From: Bacillota bacterium
GTDB lineage: Bacteria; Bacillota; Clostridia; Oscillospirales; Oscillospiraceae
Reading direction: 5' to 3'
NCBI GenBank assembly: GCA_023459875.1
Contig: JAEWRY010000004.1
Coordinates: 6,995-70,994 of the forward strand
Length of the DNA stretch: 64,000 nt
Made by a program: the position numbers and the translations under genes. The notes under the pieces are model-generated. The model was not told the DNA's origin. It saw only the letters and a list, made by a program, of their open reading frames with translations, and did not search any database. Each line of letters opens with the position of its first letter. Within the stretch, counting starts at the first letter, position 1. Shown one piece after another: positions 16,774 through 25,501 of the stretch.

Positions 16774-17474
16774 GTCGCGGCGCCCTCCGTTTCTTTGCAT
16801 TGAAGCCTGCCGCGCAGCGCGGTAAGGCCAAGAAATATTCCCAACATGGACCAGAGGATAAACTGCTCCGCCCCTGCGAAAAAGAGGCACAGGGCGGTGA
16901 CGCCCAGGCCGAGCAGGGCGGGGACATGGCTTTTCGCTTTCTCCCACTGTTCCACAAAAATCACGATAAAAAGGGCGGTCATGGCGAACTCGATGCCGGT
17001 GGAATTGAAGCCCAGGGTCGCCCCGGCCACCGCGCCCAGTGTGGAGCCGAAAACCCAGTAGCTGTGGTCCAGCAGCGCGATAAAGAACAAAAACCAGTTC
17101 CGGTCCACCTCCGGCGGAGCGCTTACCGAGCAGAGCAGGGAATAGGTCTCGTCGGTGAGGGAAAAGGACATATAGGCCCTGCGTTTCCCCATGTCCTTCA
17201 CTTTATCCAGAATAGACAGCCCATAGAAGAGGTGGCGGGCGTTGACCGCCAGGGTAACGACTATGGCCCGTACCGGGCTGAAGGCGGAAGAGAGCAGCCC
17301 GATGGCCACAAATTGTCCAGACCCCGCATAGATGGTGAGACTCATCAGCGGGGCCAGCCACACGGGAAATCCCCGGGTGGTGAGAAGCACGCCAAAGGCG
17401 ATACCCAGGAACAGATAGCCCATAAACACCGGCAGTGTGTAGGGAATCGCCGCGCGAAACGCCCGATATTTCAC
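16770..17474 (-). CDS. azlC: AzlC-type branched-chain amino acid exporter subunit
   Basis: Large subunit (234 residues) of the AzlCD exporter in the cytoplasmic membrane, with about six to seven hydrophobic segments. Family marks are the early PYTLPVFMGYLFLGIAFG, LTIYAGSGQFVAIGLL and VNARHLFYGLS. The start is a GTG at 17474 preceded by GAGGAGG. It overlaps azlD by 4 bp. No specific regulator is adjacent. Confidence 0.92.
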   Translation of the reverse strand: MKYRAFRAAIPYTLPVFMGYLFLGIAFGVLLTTRGFPVWLAPLMSLTIYAGSGQFVAIGLLSSAFSPVRAIVVTLAVNARHLFYGLSILDKVKDMGKRRAYMSFSLTDETYSLLCSVSAPPEVDRNWFLFFIALLDHSYWVFGSTLGAVAGATLGFNSTGIEFAMTALFIVIFVEQWEKAKSHVPALLGLGVTALCLFFAGAEQFILWSMLGIFLGLTALRGRLQCKETEGAAT

Positions 17475-17507
17475 GAAAAAGGACCTCCTCTTTGGGGTTC
17501 TTTGGCC

Positions 17508-17535
17508 TTGACAGCCGCTTTCGAGGTGTTACAAT
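17508..17535 (+). promoter_or_regulatory. Sigma-A promoter of the DUF815 ATPase gene
   Basis: -35 TTGACA (17508-17513), 16-bp spacer, -10 TACAAT (17530-17535), 34 nt before the start codon. Confidence 0.75.
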
Positions 17536-17568
17536 TAAAAAATCAACCTGAGAAGCGGAGAAAGACAA

Positions 17569-18765
17569 ATGGAGATTGAATTAAGGGCTGCCCTGCGGGG
17601 AATATCGGCCTATCGCAATTTACTGGACGCGCCCCTGATGAAAACCGCCTGCCGGCTGCTGGACGCCCTAAAGGCGGGGGACGGGCAGGCGTCGCTGGAA
17701 GCTTACGCCACACTGTTTTACGACCTGCGCGCGCAGGGCTGCGCCACGCTGGGAGACTGGCTCTGGGACGCGCTGCGCTTTGAGGAATCCCCGTATCCCA
17801 GAGCCCTGGAGCGGGGCGCGGCGGACAAACTGCTGGAGGCTGCCGCGCGGCAGGATGTGGCGACCTTCGCCCGCCTTGCCGCACTGAACTGCGCCGAGAT
17901 AGTTGACAAAATAGGCTTTTTACTGCCGGAAGAATATGCACCGGTACTCAGGGGCCTTCCCCAATGGACGAAGGGGACCTCCTTTACCTTCGGCAAATTG
18001 AAGCGCTTCTATAAAACCGAGGGTTCGGGCATTTTTGCCCGCTACCGGGCTTTTTTATGGAGGGACGGTTCCTTCCTCCCGGTAACCGAGCCGGACAGCA
18101 TCGCCCAGTCGGACATGATCGGCTACGCGTGGCAGCGCTCGGAGGTGCTCCTCAACACAAAGGGACTTGTGGAGGGCAGGCTGGTAAACAACGTGCTGCT
18201 CTACGGAGACAGCGGTACGGGGAAATCGGCCACGGTAAAATCCCTGCTCGCCGTCCCAGGGCTTGCCGGGTTACGGCTCATCGAGGTGGAGAAGAGCGAC
18301 CTTAACGATCTGCCCGAACTTATCAGGACCCTGGGCGGCCGCCGGCAGAAGTTCATTCTGTTTGTGGACGACCTAACCTTCGACCAGGACGACCGCACCT
18401 ATTCCGCCCTGAAAACAATTCTGGAGGGCGGACTGGAAAAGCGCCCCGTGAACGTCGCGATCTACGCCACCTCCAACCGCCGCAATCTGGTGCGCCAGAC
18501 CTTCTCCGACCGGATGGGCGACGAGGTGGACGCGGTGGAGACCATCCAGGAGAAAACCTCTCTGGCGGAGCGGTTCGGCCTACGCATCCCCTACCTCACC
18601 ATGAGTAAAAACGAATATCTGGACATGGTGGAGAAAATGGCAGTTCAGCACGGGATTGCGCTGGAGCGGGAAAGGCTCCGCGCGGAGGCGGTGAAGTGGG
18701 AGATCCAGCACCATGGACGCACGCCCCGGGTGGCCCGGCAATTTATCCTGAGCCTCACGGTCTAG
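17569..18765 (+). CDS. DUF815-family AAA ATPase
   Basis: A 398-residue ATPase of the DUF815 family; cellular role unknown. Residues 1-170 are an alpha-helical region. The AAA core has Walker A YGDSGTGKSATVKS (about residue 215), Walker B FILFVDDLTFD, and a sensor-like YATSNRRNL. The C-terminal part (LDMVEKMAVQ to ARQFI) looks like a AAA lid. It has its own promoter and terminator and no partner gene in its transcript. Divergent from azlCD. Confidence 0.85.
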   Translation: MEIELRAALRGISAYRNLLDAPLMKTACRLLDALKAGDGQASLEAYATLFYDLRAQGCATLGDWLWDALRFEESPYPRALERGAADKLLEAAARQDVATFARLAALNCAEIVDKIGFLLPEEYAPVLRGLPQWTKGTSFTFGKLKRFYKTEGSGIFARYRAFLWRDGSFLPVTEPDSIAQSDMIGYAWQRSEVLLNTKGLVEGRLVNNVLLYGDSGTGKSATVKSLLAVPGLAGLRLIEVEKSDLNDLPELIRTLGGRRQKFILFVDDLTFDQDDRTYSALKTILEGGLEKRPVNVAIYATSNRRNLVRQTFSDRMGDEVDAVETIQEKTSLAERFGLRIPYLTMSKNEYLDMVEKMAVQHGIALERERLRAEAVKWEIQHHGRTPRVARQFILSLTV

Positions 18766-18789
18766 GTTCATCCATATCTTGAAGTAATC

Positions 18790-18824
18790 AGCGAGGGGCG
18801 GTGAACACCGCCTCTCGCTTTTAT
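18790..18824. terminator. Bidirectional terminator
   Basis: 14-bp stem with one G-T pair (AGCGAGGGGCGGTG, 18790-18803, with 18806-18819) followed by TTTTA on the plus strand. It lies between the DUF815 gene and the convergent MATE gene. Confidence 0.8.
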
Positions 18825-20221
18825 TCTTCTGCTGTCCGGGAACCGAACTGGGTCACGTCGTTGATCCAGGCCCGGGAGCGGAACCGGTACATACCGAGGA
18901 AGAACTTCAGCGCGCTCTCCAGCATGATACAAAGATAAACCCAAAAGATATCCAGATGCAGCACCAGGCCCGAGAGCGCGGACATGGGCAGCGCAAGGAA
19001 CCACAGCGGGATGAGATCGATGGCGGAGGCGGCCCGCACATCTCCGCCGCCCCGCAGCACCCCCACAATATTCGTGGAGTTGAAAGCCCTGAGCGGGAGG
19101 GCGAGGGCGGTGACTACCAGCATCATCGTGGCGATCTGGGTGGTGCGCGGCGAGAGGCTGAACAGGGGATACAGCCAGGGCGAGATGACTGAGAAGGTCA
19201 GAATGAGGGTGAGGGTGCCCCATAGAAGGCCGTTGAAGCAGGCGACCAGGGCAAGGGCGCTTCCTGTTTCGTAGACCGTGCCGATGTGGCCTGAGCCGAT
19301 TTCCCGGCCCACAATGATGGCGGAGGCCGACGCCAGCGCGAATATGACTACGGTGCAGATTTTATCGATATTCCCTGCAACCGTAAAGGCGGCGAGAATT
19401 CCAGTGCTCTCGGACATATGGCCCATGATGGTGGGATAAAGACAGGTCCCGAGGCCCCAGAAGGTTTCGTTGAAAACCACGGGGGTGGCGTAGCGCACGT
19501 AGGCGGAGAGCATCGCCTTCCCGGGGCGCAGGAGAAGAGACGGCCGGAGCTGAAAGCGGCGGTTGCGCAGGGCATAAATAATCATAACCGCAAACTGCAA
19601 AATTCTGGAGAGCAGCGTTGCCAGAGCCGCGCCGGTTACGCCCAGCGCGGGGGCGCCAAGCTTGCCAAAGATGAGCACCCAGTTGAGAAAAGTGTTGCTG
19701 CACATGGAGATACTGAGAATATAAAGGCCAATTTTGGGGTTTTCCATGCTCCTGTGGGCGCCGATATAGAGCTGGGTGAGGCTTTCAAATATGTAGGAAA
19801 AGCCTACAATTCTCGCATAATTTGCCGCAATGGCCACAAGCTCGCCGTTATTGCTGAAGAGCCCCATGAATTGCAGCGGGAAAACGGCCATGATGGAAGA
19901 AAACAAAACGGTGATTCCGCCGGCCGTATAAATCCCGACGCCGAGCACCCGGTTGATGGAATCGGTATCCCGCTTGCCCCAGTACTGGCTGATGAGAACC
20001 GACGCCCCGCTCTGCATCCCGAAAATAACCAGAAGGATGACGAAAATTGGGATATTGGCCAGCGCTACTCCCGCGATAGGGGTTTCACCGGGAAGAAGGC
20101 CGACCATAAAGGTATCCATAAGCCCCAGAGAATTAGTGATCAGATTCTGCAGCATAATGGGGATGGCGAGCTTCACAAGGTCGGTGTAAAAAGCCTTTCC
20201 ACGATTTAATACAGACAGCAT
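18821..20221 (-). CDS. MATE-family efflux transporter
   Basis: A 466-residue, twelve-helix multidrug/organic cation antiporter of the MATE (NorM/DinF-like) family. Typical elements are AIPIMLQNLITNSLGLMDTFMVG, GVALANIPIFVI and ISQYWGKRD. The start lies 2 nt after the stop of the cysteine desulfurase gene, with GAGGTAA inside the end of that gene, so the two are translationally coupled. Substrate is not predictable. Confidence 0.92.
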   Translation of the reverse strand: MLSVLNRGKAFYTDLVKLAIPIMLQNLITNSLGLMDTFMVGLLPGETPIAGVALANIPIFVILLVIFGMQSGASVLISQYWGKRDTDSINRVLGVGIYTAGGITVLFSSIMAVFPLQFMGLFSNNGELVAIAANYARIVGFSYIFESLTQLYIGAHRSMENPKIGLYILSISMCSNTFLNWVLIFGKLGAPALGVTGAALATLLSRILQFAVMIIYALRNRRFQLRPSLLLRPGKAMLSAYVRYATPVVFNETFWGLGTCLYPTIMGHMSESTGILAAFTVAGNIDKICTVVIFALASASAIIVGREIGSGHIGTVYETGSALALVACFNGLLWGTLTLILTFSVISPWLYPLFSLSPRTTQIATMMLVVTALALPLRAFNSTNIVGVLRGGGDVRAASAIDLIPLWFLALPMSALSGLVLHLDIFWVYLCIMLESALKFFLGMYRFRSRAWINDVTQFGSRTAEE

Positions 20222-20223
20222 GG

Positions 20224-21363
20224 TTACCTCATGGCGGAAAACCGCTCGTTTTTGATTTGGACCAGCGCCTCGCAGAGCGCACCGGCGTCGGCAAGGGTGC
20301 TCTCGGGCGACAGGGAGATGCGCAGCGCGCCGGCGAGCACCGCCTTTGAAAGCCCCAGGGCGGCAAAGACATGGCTGGGCTTTCCTCTGTGGCAGGCGGA
20401 GCCGGAGGAGACGTAGACGCCTTTGTCGCTCAAGGCGCGCACCAGCATCTCCCCGGGATAGCCGGGCAGGGAGACGGCGCAGATGTGGGGCGCGTCACCG
20501 GGGGAGATGACCACAAGCTCCGGGACTGTCCGGGTGAGCTCCGAGAGAATCTCGCCCTTCACCTGCGCCATATGCGCCGCGTCTTCCTCAAAGGCCTTTT
20601 TCCGCAGGGAGCAGGCGGCGGCGAAAGCGGCGATTTGGGGCATAGGCTCGGTGCCCGAGCGGAGGCTGTTCTCCTGGCCGCCGCCCAGCAGGAGCGGGGA
20701 GGCGGTAAGGCCCTTTCGGATATAGAGGGCGCCGATCCCCTTGGGAGCGCCCATTTTGTGGCCGCAGACCGTGAGCAGGTCTGCCCCAAGGGATGCGGGC
20801 GAGAAGGGTACCTTGCAGAAGGCCTGCGCCGCGTCCGTGTGCAGCAGGGCAGAGGAGCCTGCGCGCTTCATAAGCTTTGCGGCTTCCGCAACGCTCTGGA
20901 GGGTTCCCAGCTCATTGTTGACCAGCATGATGGAAACCAGAACGGTATCGGGACGCAGGGCGGCGGAAAGATCGTCTATTTTAATATACCCGTCTTGATC
21001 GGGGGAGAGGCGGGTGATTTCATACCCCTGCTCCTCCAGGGTTTTCAGCGGTTCCAGCACGGCCGCGTGCTCAATGGCGGTGGTGATGATGTGACGGCCC
21101 ACCCGGCGGCCCTTGCTTACGGCCATGGAGATGGCCCAGTTGTCGCTCTCGGTGCCGCCCGAGGTGAAATAAAGCGACTCGGCGCCGCAGCCGAGCGCTC
21201 TGGCCACAGCCGCCCGGTATTCCTTGAGACGCGCTGTCGCCAGGGCACCCAAAGCATGCCGGGAGGAGGGATTACCGTAGGTTTCCGTCATGACCTCCAG
21301 TGCGGCCTGGGCAGCCTCGGGACACACTCTGGTGGTGGCGGCGTTATCCAGATAGACCGGCAT
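20224..21363 (-). CDS. Cysteine desulfurase (NifS/IscS family)
   Basis: PLP enzyme (379 residues) that mobilises sulfur from cysteine for Fe-S clusters or thio-modification. Visible are the N-terminal YLDNAATTRV, the PLP lysine in CGHKMGAPKG, and the persulfide-carrying cysteine in SGSACHRGKPSH. The ATG at 21363 follows AAGGAGGG. It is divergent from the sufC-sufB operon across about 170 bp holding two facing promoters, which supports a role as their sulfur donor. Assignment to NifS, IscS or SufS is not secure. Confidence 0.93.
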   Translation of the reverse strand: MPVYLDNAATTRVCPEAAQAALEVMTETYGNPSSRHALGALATARLKEYRAAVARALGCGAESLYFTSGGTESDNWAISMAVSKGRRVGRHIITTAIEHAAVLEPLKTLEEQGYEITRLSPDQDGYIKIDDLSAALRPDTVLVSIMLVNNELGTLQSVAEAAKLMKRAGSSALLHTDAAQAFCKVPFSPASLGADLLTVCGHKMGAPKGIGALYIRKGLTASPLLLGGGQENSLRSGTEPMPQIAAFAAACSLRKKAFEEDAAHMAQVKGEILSELTRTVPELVVISPGDAPHICAVSLPGYPGEMLVRALSDKGVYVSSGSACHRGKPSHVFAALGLSKAVLAGALRISLSPESTLADAGALCEALVQIKNERFSAMR

Positions 21364-21395
21364 AGAATTCCCTCCTTAAAGTGTCGTAATTTAAT

Positions 21396-21424
21396 ATTCT
21401 AATACTCTCCATGAGTAAAGTCAA
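21396..21424 (-). promoter_or_regulatory. Sigma-A promoter of the cysteine desulfurase-MATE operon
   Basis: Minus-strand -35 TTGACT (21419-21424), 17-bp spacer, -10 TAGAAT (21396-21401). Confidence 0.75.
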
Positions 21425-21441
21425 CCCACCGACAGTCCCCC

Positions 21442-21470
21442 TTGTGCTCCAAAAACACCTGTGGTATAAT
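21442..21470 (+). promoter_or_regulatory. Sigma-A promoter of sufC-sufB
   Basis: -35 TTGTGC (21442-21447), 17-bp spacer, -10 TATAAT (21465-21470) with an extended TGG immediately before it. Confidence 0.75.
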
Positions 21471-21536
21471 ACCCCTGCGCAAGGGGAGTAACCCTTGGCG
21501 CTCAGTATCCGCGCATTACAGGAGGATAAAGCCTTT

Positions 21537-22274
21537 ATGCTTGAGATTAAAAAGCTTTCTTATCAGGTGGAAGACGCCGCAGGTCAGATTGACATCCTTC
21601 ACAATGTCAATTTGACCGTGGAGGACCACCGCTTTGTGGTGGTGACCGGACCCAACGGCGGCGGAAAAACCACCCTTGCCAAGGCGGTCATGGGACTCAT
21701 CCTGCCCACCGGCGGCCAGATTTTATGGAACGGCACCGACATGACTCATATGAGCATCACCGAGCGGGCTCAGTTGGGGGTGAGCTACGGGTTTCAGCAG
21801 CCGCCCCGGTTCAAAGGGATGCGGGTGAGGGACCTGCTGGAGCTTGCCTCCGGGAAAGGAACCCTTTCCCGTGACATGTGCTGCCAGTACCTGACGAAGG
21901 TGGGACTCTGTGCCGGCGACTATGTGGACAGGGAAGTGGACACATCCCTCTCCGGCGGCGAGGTAAAGCGCATTGAGATCGCCACCATCCTCGCCCGGAA
22001 GCCCGGCCTGATGATTTTCGACGAGCCCGAGGCGGGCATCGACCTGTGGTCCTTTGCCAAGCTCACCGAGACTTTCCGCGCCCTTCACGCGCGGAAGGAA
22101 TCCACGATCATCATCATTTCCCATCAGGAGCGCATCATCGACCTGGCTGACGAAATCATCATGATTTCCAGCGGCGAGGTTGTTAAACACGGGCCCAAGG
22201 ACGAGATATTTCCTCAGATCATCGCCAATACGGTGGCTGGCTGCAGCTATATGAAGGAGGCGGCGGGCAAGTGA
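21537..22274 (+). CDS. sufC: Fe-S assembly ATPase SufC
   Basis: ABC-type ATPase (245 residues) that drives the SufBC scaffold in Fe-S cluster assembly. It has Walker A GPNGGGKTTLAK, Q-loop YGFQQPPRF, signature SLSGGEVKRIEIA and Walker B LMIFDEPEAGID. The start is the ATG at 21537, about 10 nt after AGGAGG; an upstream TTG at 21495 lacks one. Its stop overlaps the sufB start as GTGA. Confidence 0.94.
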   Translation: MLEIKKLSYQVEDAAGQIDILHNVNLTVEDHRFVVVTGPNGGGKTTLAKAVMGLILPTGGQILWNGTDMTHMSITERAQLGVSYGFQQPPRFKGMRVRDLLELASGKGTLSRDMCCQYLTKVGLCAGDYVDREVDTSLSGGEVKRIEIATILARKPGLMIFDEPEAGIDLWSFAKLTETFRALHARKESTIIIISHQERIIDLADEIIMISSGEVVKHGPKDEIFPQIIANTVAGCSYMKEAAGK

Positions 22275-23191
22275 TTAAGATTGATTCCGACCTTCTGCGC
22301 ACCATTGCAGCCCTGGAGGGGACCCCCAAGGGCGCCTATAATATCCGCAAAAACGGAAAGCTGGACGGCCGTTCCTCCACCGCCAATATTGCCATCGACA
22401 CCAAGACCGACGGCAAGTCGGGCATCGACATCCATATTAAGCCGGGCACAAAAAAAGAATCGGTCCATATCCCCGTCATCATCACCGAGACCGGGCTGAC
22501 CGAGATGGTCTACAACGATTTTTTTATCGGATCGGACTGCGACGTGGACATCATAGCAGGCTGCGGCATCCACAACTCCGGAAGCGAGAAGGCGCAGCAC
22601 GACGGCGTTCATACCTTCTACGTGGGCCCCAATTCCAAGGTGCGCTATGTGGAACGGCACTACGGCGAGGGCGAGGGAACCGGCGAGCGCATTATGAACC
22701 CTCAGACGGTGGTCTATCTGGAGGAGGGCGCCTCCATCCAGCTGGAGACCACGCAGATCAGAGGGGTGGACTCCACCAAACGGTACACCAAGGTGGTGGC
22801 CGGCAAAGGGGCGGAGGTCGTCATCATCGAGAAACTCCTGACCCACGGGCATCAGACCGCCGAGTCGGAGATGGACATTTTACTGGAGGGCGAGGGCGCC
22901 AGCGGCCGGGTGACCTCCCGGTCGGTAGCCCAGGACAACTCGGAGCAGGTATTCTATCCCCGCATGGTGGGGGACGCCAAGTGCTTCGGGCACGTCCAGT
23001 GCGACGCCATCCTGATGGGGAACGCAAAGATCAAGGCCATTCCCGCCATCACGGCGAACCATACCGATGCCCAGCTCATCCACGAGGCGGCCATCGGGCG
23101 CATCGCCGGAGATCAGATCTTGAAGCTCATGACCCTGGGCCTCACCGAGCATGAAGCGGAAGAAAAGATTTTAAACGGTTTTTTGCGGTAA
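22271..23191 (+). CDS. sufB: Short SufB/SufD-family scaffold protein
   Basis: A 306-residue member of the SufB/SufD family, the beta-helical scaffold on which Fe-S clusters are built. SufB is usually near 465 residues and SufD near 400, so this is a core-only form with little N-terminal domain. The beta-helix has EEGASIQLETTQIRGVDS, and late MGNAKIKAIPAITANHTDAQLIHEAAIGRI matches the SufB/D C-terminus. The GTG start at 22271 overlaps the sufC stop. No SufD or SufU follows; a terminator comes directly after. Confidence 0.88.
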   Translation: MIKIDSDLLRTIAALEGTPKGAYNIRKNGKLDGRSSTANIAIDTKTDGKSGIDIHIKPGTKKESVHIPVIITETGLTEMVYNDFFIGSDCDVDIIAGCGIHNSGSEKAQHDGVHTFYVGPNSKVRYVERHYGEGEGTGERIMNPQTVVYLEEGASIQLETTQIRGVDSTKRYTKVVAGKGAEVVIIEKLLTHGHQTAESEMDILLEGEGASGRVTSRSVAQDNSEQVFYPRMVGDAKCFGHVQCDAILMGNAKIKAIPAITANHTDAQLIHEAAIGRIAGDQILKLMTLGLTEHEAEEKILNGFLR

Positions 23192-23199
23192 CTTTGACA

Positions 23200-23236
23200 A
23201 AACAGGCGCAGGCCCAACGGGCCTGCGCCTGTTTTT
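23200..23236. terminator. Bidirectional terminator
   Basis: Perfect 16-bp stem (AAACAGGCGCAGGCCC, 23200-23215, with 23219-23234) and a 3-nt loop, with T-runs on both strands. It ends sufCB and the convergent kinase gene. Confidence 0.92.
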
Positions 23237-23248
23237 TATACTCCAGGA

Positions 23249-24643
23249 CTATTCCGGAAGACAGCTGAGTCTTATTTTAAATACCGCGCCGGACTCCCCG
23301 GGGACGGCCGTGATGCCGCCGTGGAGCAGCTCCATCGACTTTTTGGCGATTGCAAGGCCAAGACCGAAATTCCCGCCCTTTCCCTTATAAAAGCGGTCGA
23401 AGAGCCGGGGCAGAGAGGCCTCGTCAAAACCCGGCCCGTCGTCCCGGACGGTGATGACCGCCTGGCCGTCCTGCCGTGCCAGGGAGATGACCACCTCGGT
23501 TTTTGCGTACCTGAGGCAATTGGAAGCGGTATTTCCCACCGCCTGTAAAAGCAGCCGCTCGTCGGCAACCGCTGTCGTACCGCCGTGGCCCGGATCAAAG
23601 GTAATTTTTTTATGCTCCTTGATCGCCAGGCCTTCCAGACGGAACACATATTCGGCAAGCAGTTCCTCCAGATCAATTTTCTCAAGGCTAACATCATACG
23701 GGTCAGCGTCCATTCTGGACAGGGTCAGCAGTTCTCCCACCAGCGAGGTGAGCTTGATGCTCTCTTCTTTTATAATGGAAGCCGCGGCCTTGGGATCGTC
23801 CCCGATCTCGTTTTCAATGGCTTCGGCGTAGCCCTGGATGGTCATAAGCGGCGTTCTCAGCTCGTGAGACGCGTTTTGAAAGAACAGCTTCTGCGCTTCG
23901 TCGGAGGCCTTGAGCCGCATGGACATTTCGTTCATACCTTCGCACAGGCGCGAGATTTCAAGCGAGCTTTGATCGGGAGGGACCGGGATAAAATTGCCCT
24001 TTCCGATCTCACCCGCGTAATCGCAGGCCTTTTTGATCGGGCGGCTGATATCGCTCGCCGCCTTGCCTGCAAGCAGCAAACCGAAGAGCAGGGAGATGAG
24101 CATAACGCCGGCCAGCATGAGATTGATCGCCAGGATCATCCTTACGCTTTCCGACGCGTCCGCCACAAATACAATATAGAGTTTCATTCCCTTGATCTCA
24201 TCAAAGGGCATGCCGGCCACGTAACGTCCGCCGCCCGCCTGCGTCCTCCGGATTTCTCCGGGATGAGCGTCGAAGTCCATGGCTTCTATCTCTGCCAGAA
24301 GAGCGCCGCTCAGCAAGGTGTCCGCGGTGTCCCTTGGGAAAAGCGCCTTATACTCTTCGTTGAAGATAAAAAACTCCGTGTTTCCCGAAAGCCGCGAAGC
24401 GGTCAGCGCGGCGCTCAGGCCGACGAGGGCCGAATCGGCGCTTTCCGCGTTGGAAAGCGCCGCCTCCATGAGCTGCTTTTCCACAAGCAGATTCATGGTG
24501 GAAAAGGTGCTCTGAAGCTCTTTCCGGGTGCTGCTGTCAAAATAAATTGAGACGGCGATGTTATACAGCACCAATACGGCCAGCATGATGACTGCCGTCT
24601 GGGCGATAAACAGGGAAAGCAGTTTCTTTCTGACGGTTTTCAT
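23249..24643 (-). CDS. Two-component sensor histidine kinase
   Basis: A 464-residue membrane kinase. One membrane helix near residues 8-32 and a second near 178-202 flank an extracytoplasmic sensor domain of about 145 residues. HAMP follows, then the phosphoacceptor helix FFQNASHELRTPLMTIQG, N-box NTASNCLRYAK, G1 VRDDGPGFDE and G2 FGLGLAIAKK. The ligand is unknown. The ATG at 24643 overlaps the regulator stop as ATGA, so the pair is coupled. It may control the divergent lipoprotein operon (see findings). Confidence 0.93.
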   Translation of the reverse strand: MKTVRKKLLSLFIAQTAVIMLAVLVLYNIAVSIYFDSSTRKELQSTFSTMNLLVEKQLMEAALSNAESADSALVGLSAALTASRLSGNTEFFIFNEEYKALFPRDTADTLLSGALLAEIEAMDFDAHPGEIRRTQAGGGRYVAGMPFDEIKGMKLYIVFVADASESVRMILAINLMLAGVMLISLLFGLLLAGKAASDISRPIKKACDYAGEIGKGNFIPVPPDQSSLEISRLCEGMNEMSMRLKASDEAQKLFFQNASHELRTPLMTIQGYAEAIENEIGDDPKAAASIIKEESIKLTSLVGELLTLSRMDADPYDVSLEKIDLEELLAEYVFRLEGLAIKEHKKITFDPGHGGTTAVADERLLLQAVGNTASNCLRYAKTEVVISLARQDGQAVITVRDDGPGFDEASLPRLFDRFYKGKGGNFGLGLAIAKKSMELLHGGITAVPGESGAVFKIRLSCLPE

Positions 24644-25335
24644 GCCCGGCTTTCCTCCGCGGTTTCCAGCTTAAAGCCGTATCCCCAGACGGGCAGGATC
24701 CGTACGCTGCTGTCCCGCAGTTTTTTACGCAGCCTTTTAACCGTGTCGTCGGTGACTCTGGTGTCCACTTCCGATTCAAAGCGCCACACCGACCGGAGAA
24801 GCTCCTCCCTGGAAACCGCCCTTCCGCTGTTTTTAACGAGATAAACAATGAGCGAATATTCGGTGGGGGTAAGCTCCAGCTTCCCGCCGCCCAGATAAGC
24901 CTGCCGCTCGGGAATGCGGATTCTGAGGTCTCCGCAGCTCAGCTCGCCGTCTTCCGGGTCCTCCCGGCTGAGACTCATGCGGCGGAAGATGGCCTTTACT
25001 CGTACGACCAGTTCCAGAGGGGAAAAGGGCTTGACCATATAATCGTCGCTGCCGATGGCGATGCCGCTGATCCGGTCGAGTTCGCTGTCCCGGGCGGAGA
25101 CGATGATGATGGGAACGCTGCTTTTCTCGCGAAGCGAGGCGCACAGACTGAGTCCGTCGGTTCCCGGCATCATGATGTCAAGGATCAGGAGGTCTGCGGG
25201 CTTTGCGGAAAACGCCCGCAGAAGGCTGTCGCCGTCTTCAAAGACCTCGGTTTCGAACCCGTCGTTTCTCAGAAATCTTGCAATCAGCTCCCGGATGTTT
25301 TTGTCGTCGTCAGCGATATAGATAAGCTTCGGCAT
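24640..25335 (-). CDS. OmpR/PhoB-family response regulator
   Basis: A 231-residue regulator. The N-terminal receiver has the acidic pair in YIADDDKN, the phosphorylated aspartate in LLILDIMMPG, and the lysine in DYMVKPFSP. The C-terminal winged helix (about 130-228) has ELTPTEYSLIVYLV and VDTRVTDDTVKRLRKKL. The ATG at 25335 follows GGAGGG. First gene of the regulator-kinase operon. Tandem 11-bp direct repeats at 25407-25428, in the shared upstream region, are a plausible binding site. Confidence 0.94.
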   Translation of the reverse strand: MPKLIYIADDDKNIRELIARFLRNDGFETEVFEDGDSLLRAFSAKPADLLILDIMMPGTDGLSLCASLREKSSVPIIIVSARDSELDRISGIAIGSDDYMVKPFSPLELVVRVKAIFRRMSLSREDPEDGELSCGDLRIRIPERQAYLGGGKLELTPTEYSLIVYLVKNSGRAVSREELLRSVWRFESEVDTRVTDDTVKRLRKKLRDSSVRILPVWGYGFKLETAEESRA

Positions 25336-25406
25336 ACCGTATCCCTCCGGAAAAGAAGTGTCATTTCAGGTAAAGGGTACCACATTCGCACTGAAAATGA
25401 AAGGTC

Positions 25407-25428
25407 TGCCGCAGTTTTGCCACAGTTT
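25407..25428 (+). promoter_or_regulatory. Tandem 11-bp direct repeats, probable response-regulator site
   Basis: TGCCGCAGTTT (25407-25417) is followed directly by TGCCACAGTTT (25418-25428), 10 of 11 identical. The pair ends 5 bp before the -35 of the lipoprotein promoter. Head-to-tail sites with 10-11 bp period beside the -35 are the classic layout for OmpR/PhoB regulators, and such a regulator is encoded on the other side. Binding is inferred. Confidence 0.6.
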
Positions 25429-25433
25429 CGTAC

Positions 25434-25462
25434 TTGATTTCACAAAGATTATTTTCTATGAT
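25434..25462 (+). promoter_or_regulatory. Sigma-A promoter of the lipoprotein operon
   Basis: -35 TTGATT (25434-25439), 17-bp spacer, -10 TATGAT (25457-25462), 40 nt before the start codon. Confidence 0.75.
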
Positions 25463-25501
25463 TAACTTGCAAGCTTGCTTTAAGATTCTGGAGGTGGGAC
25501 A

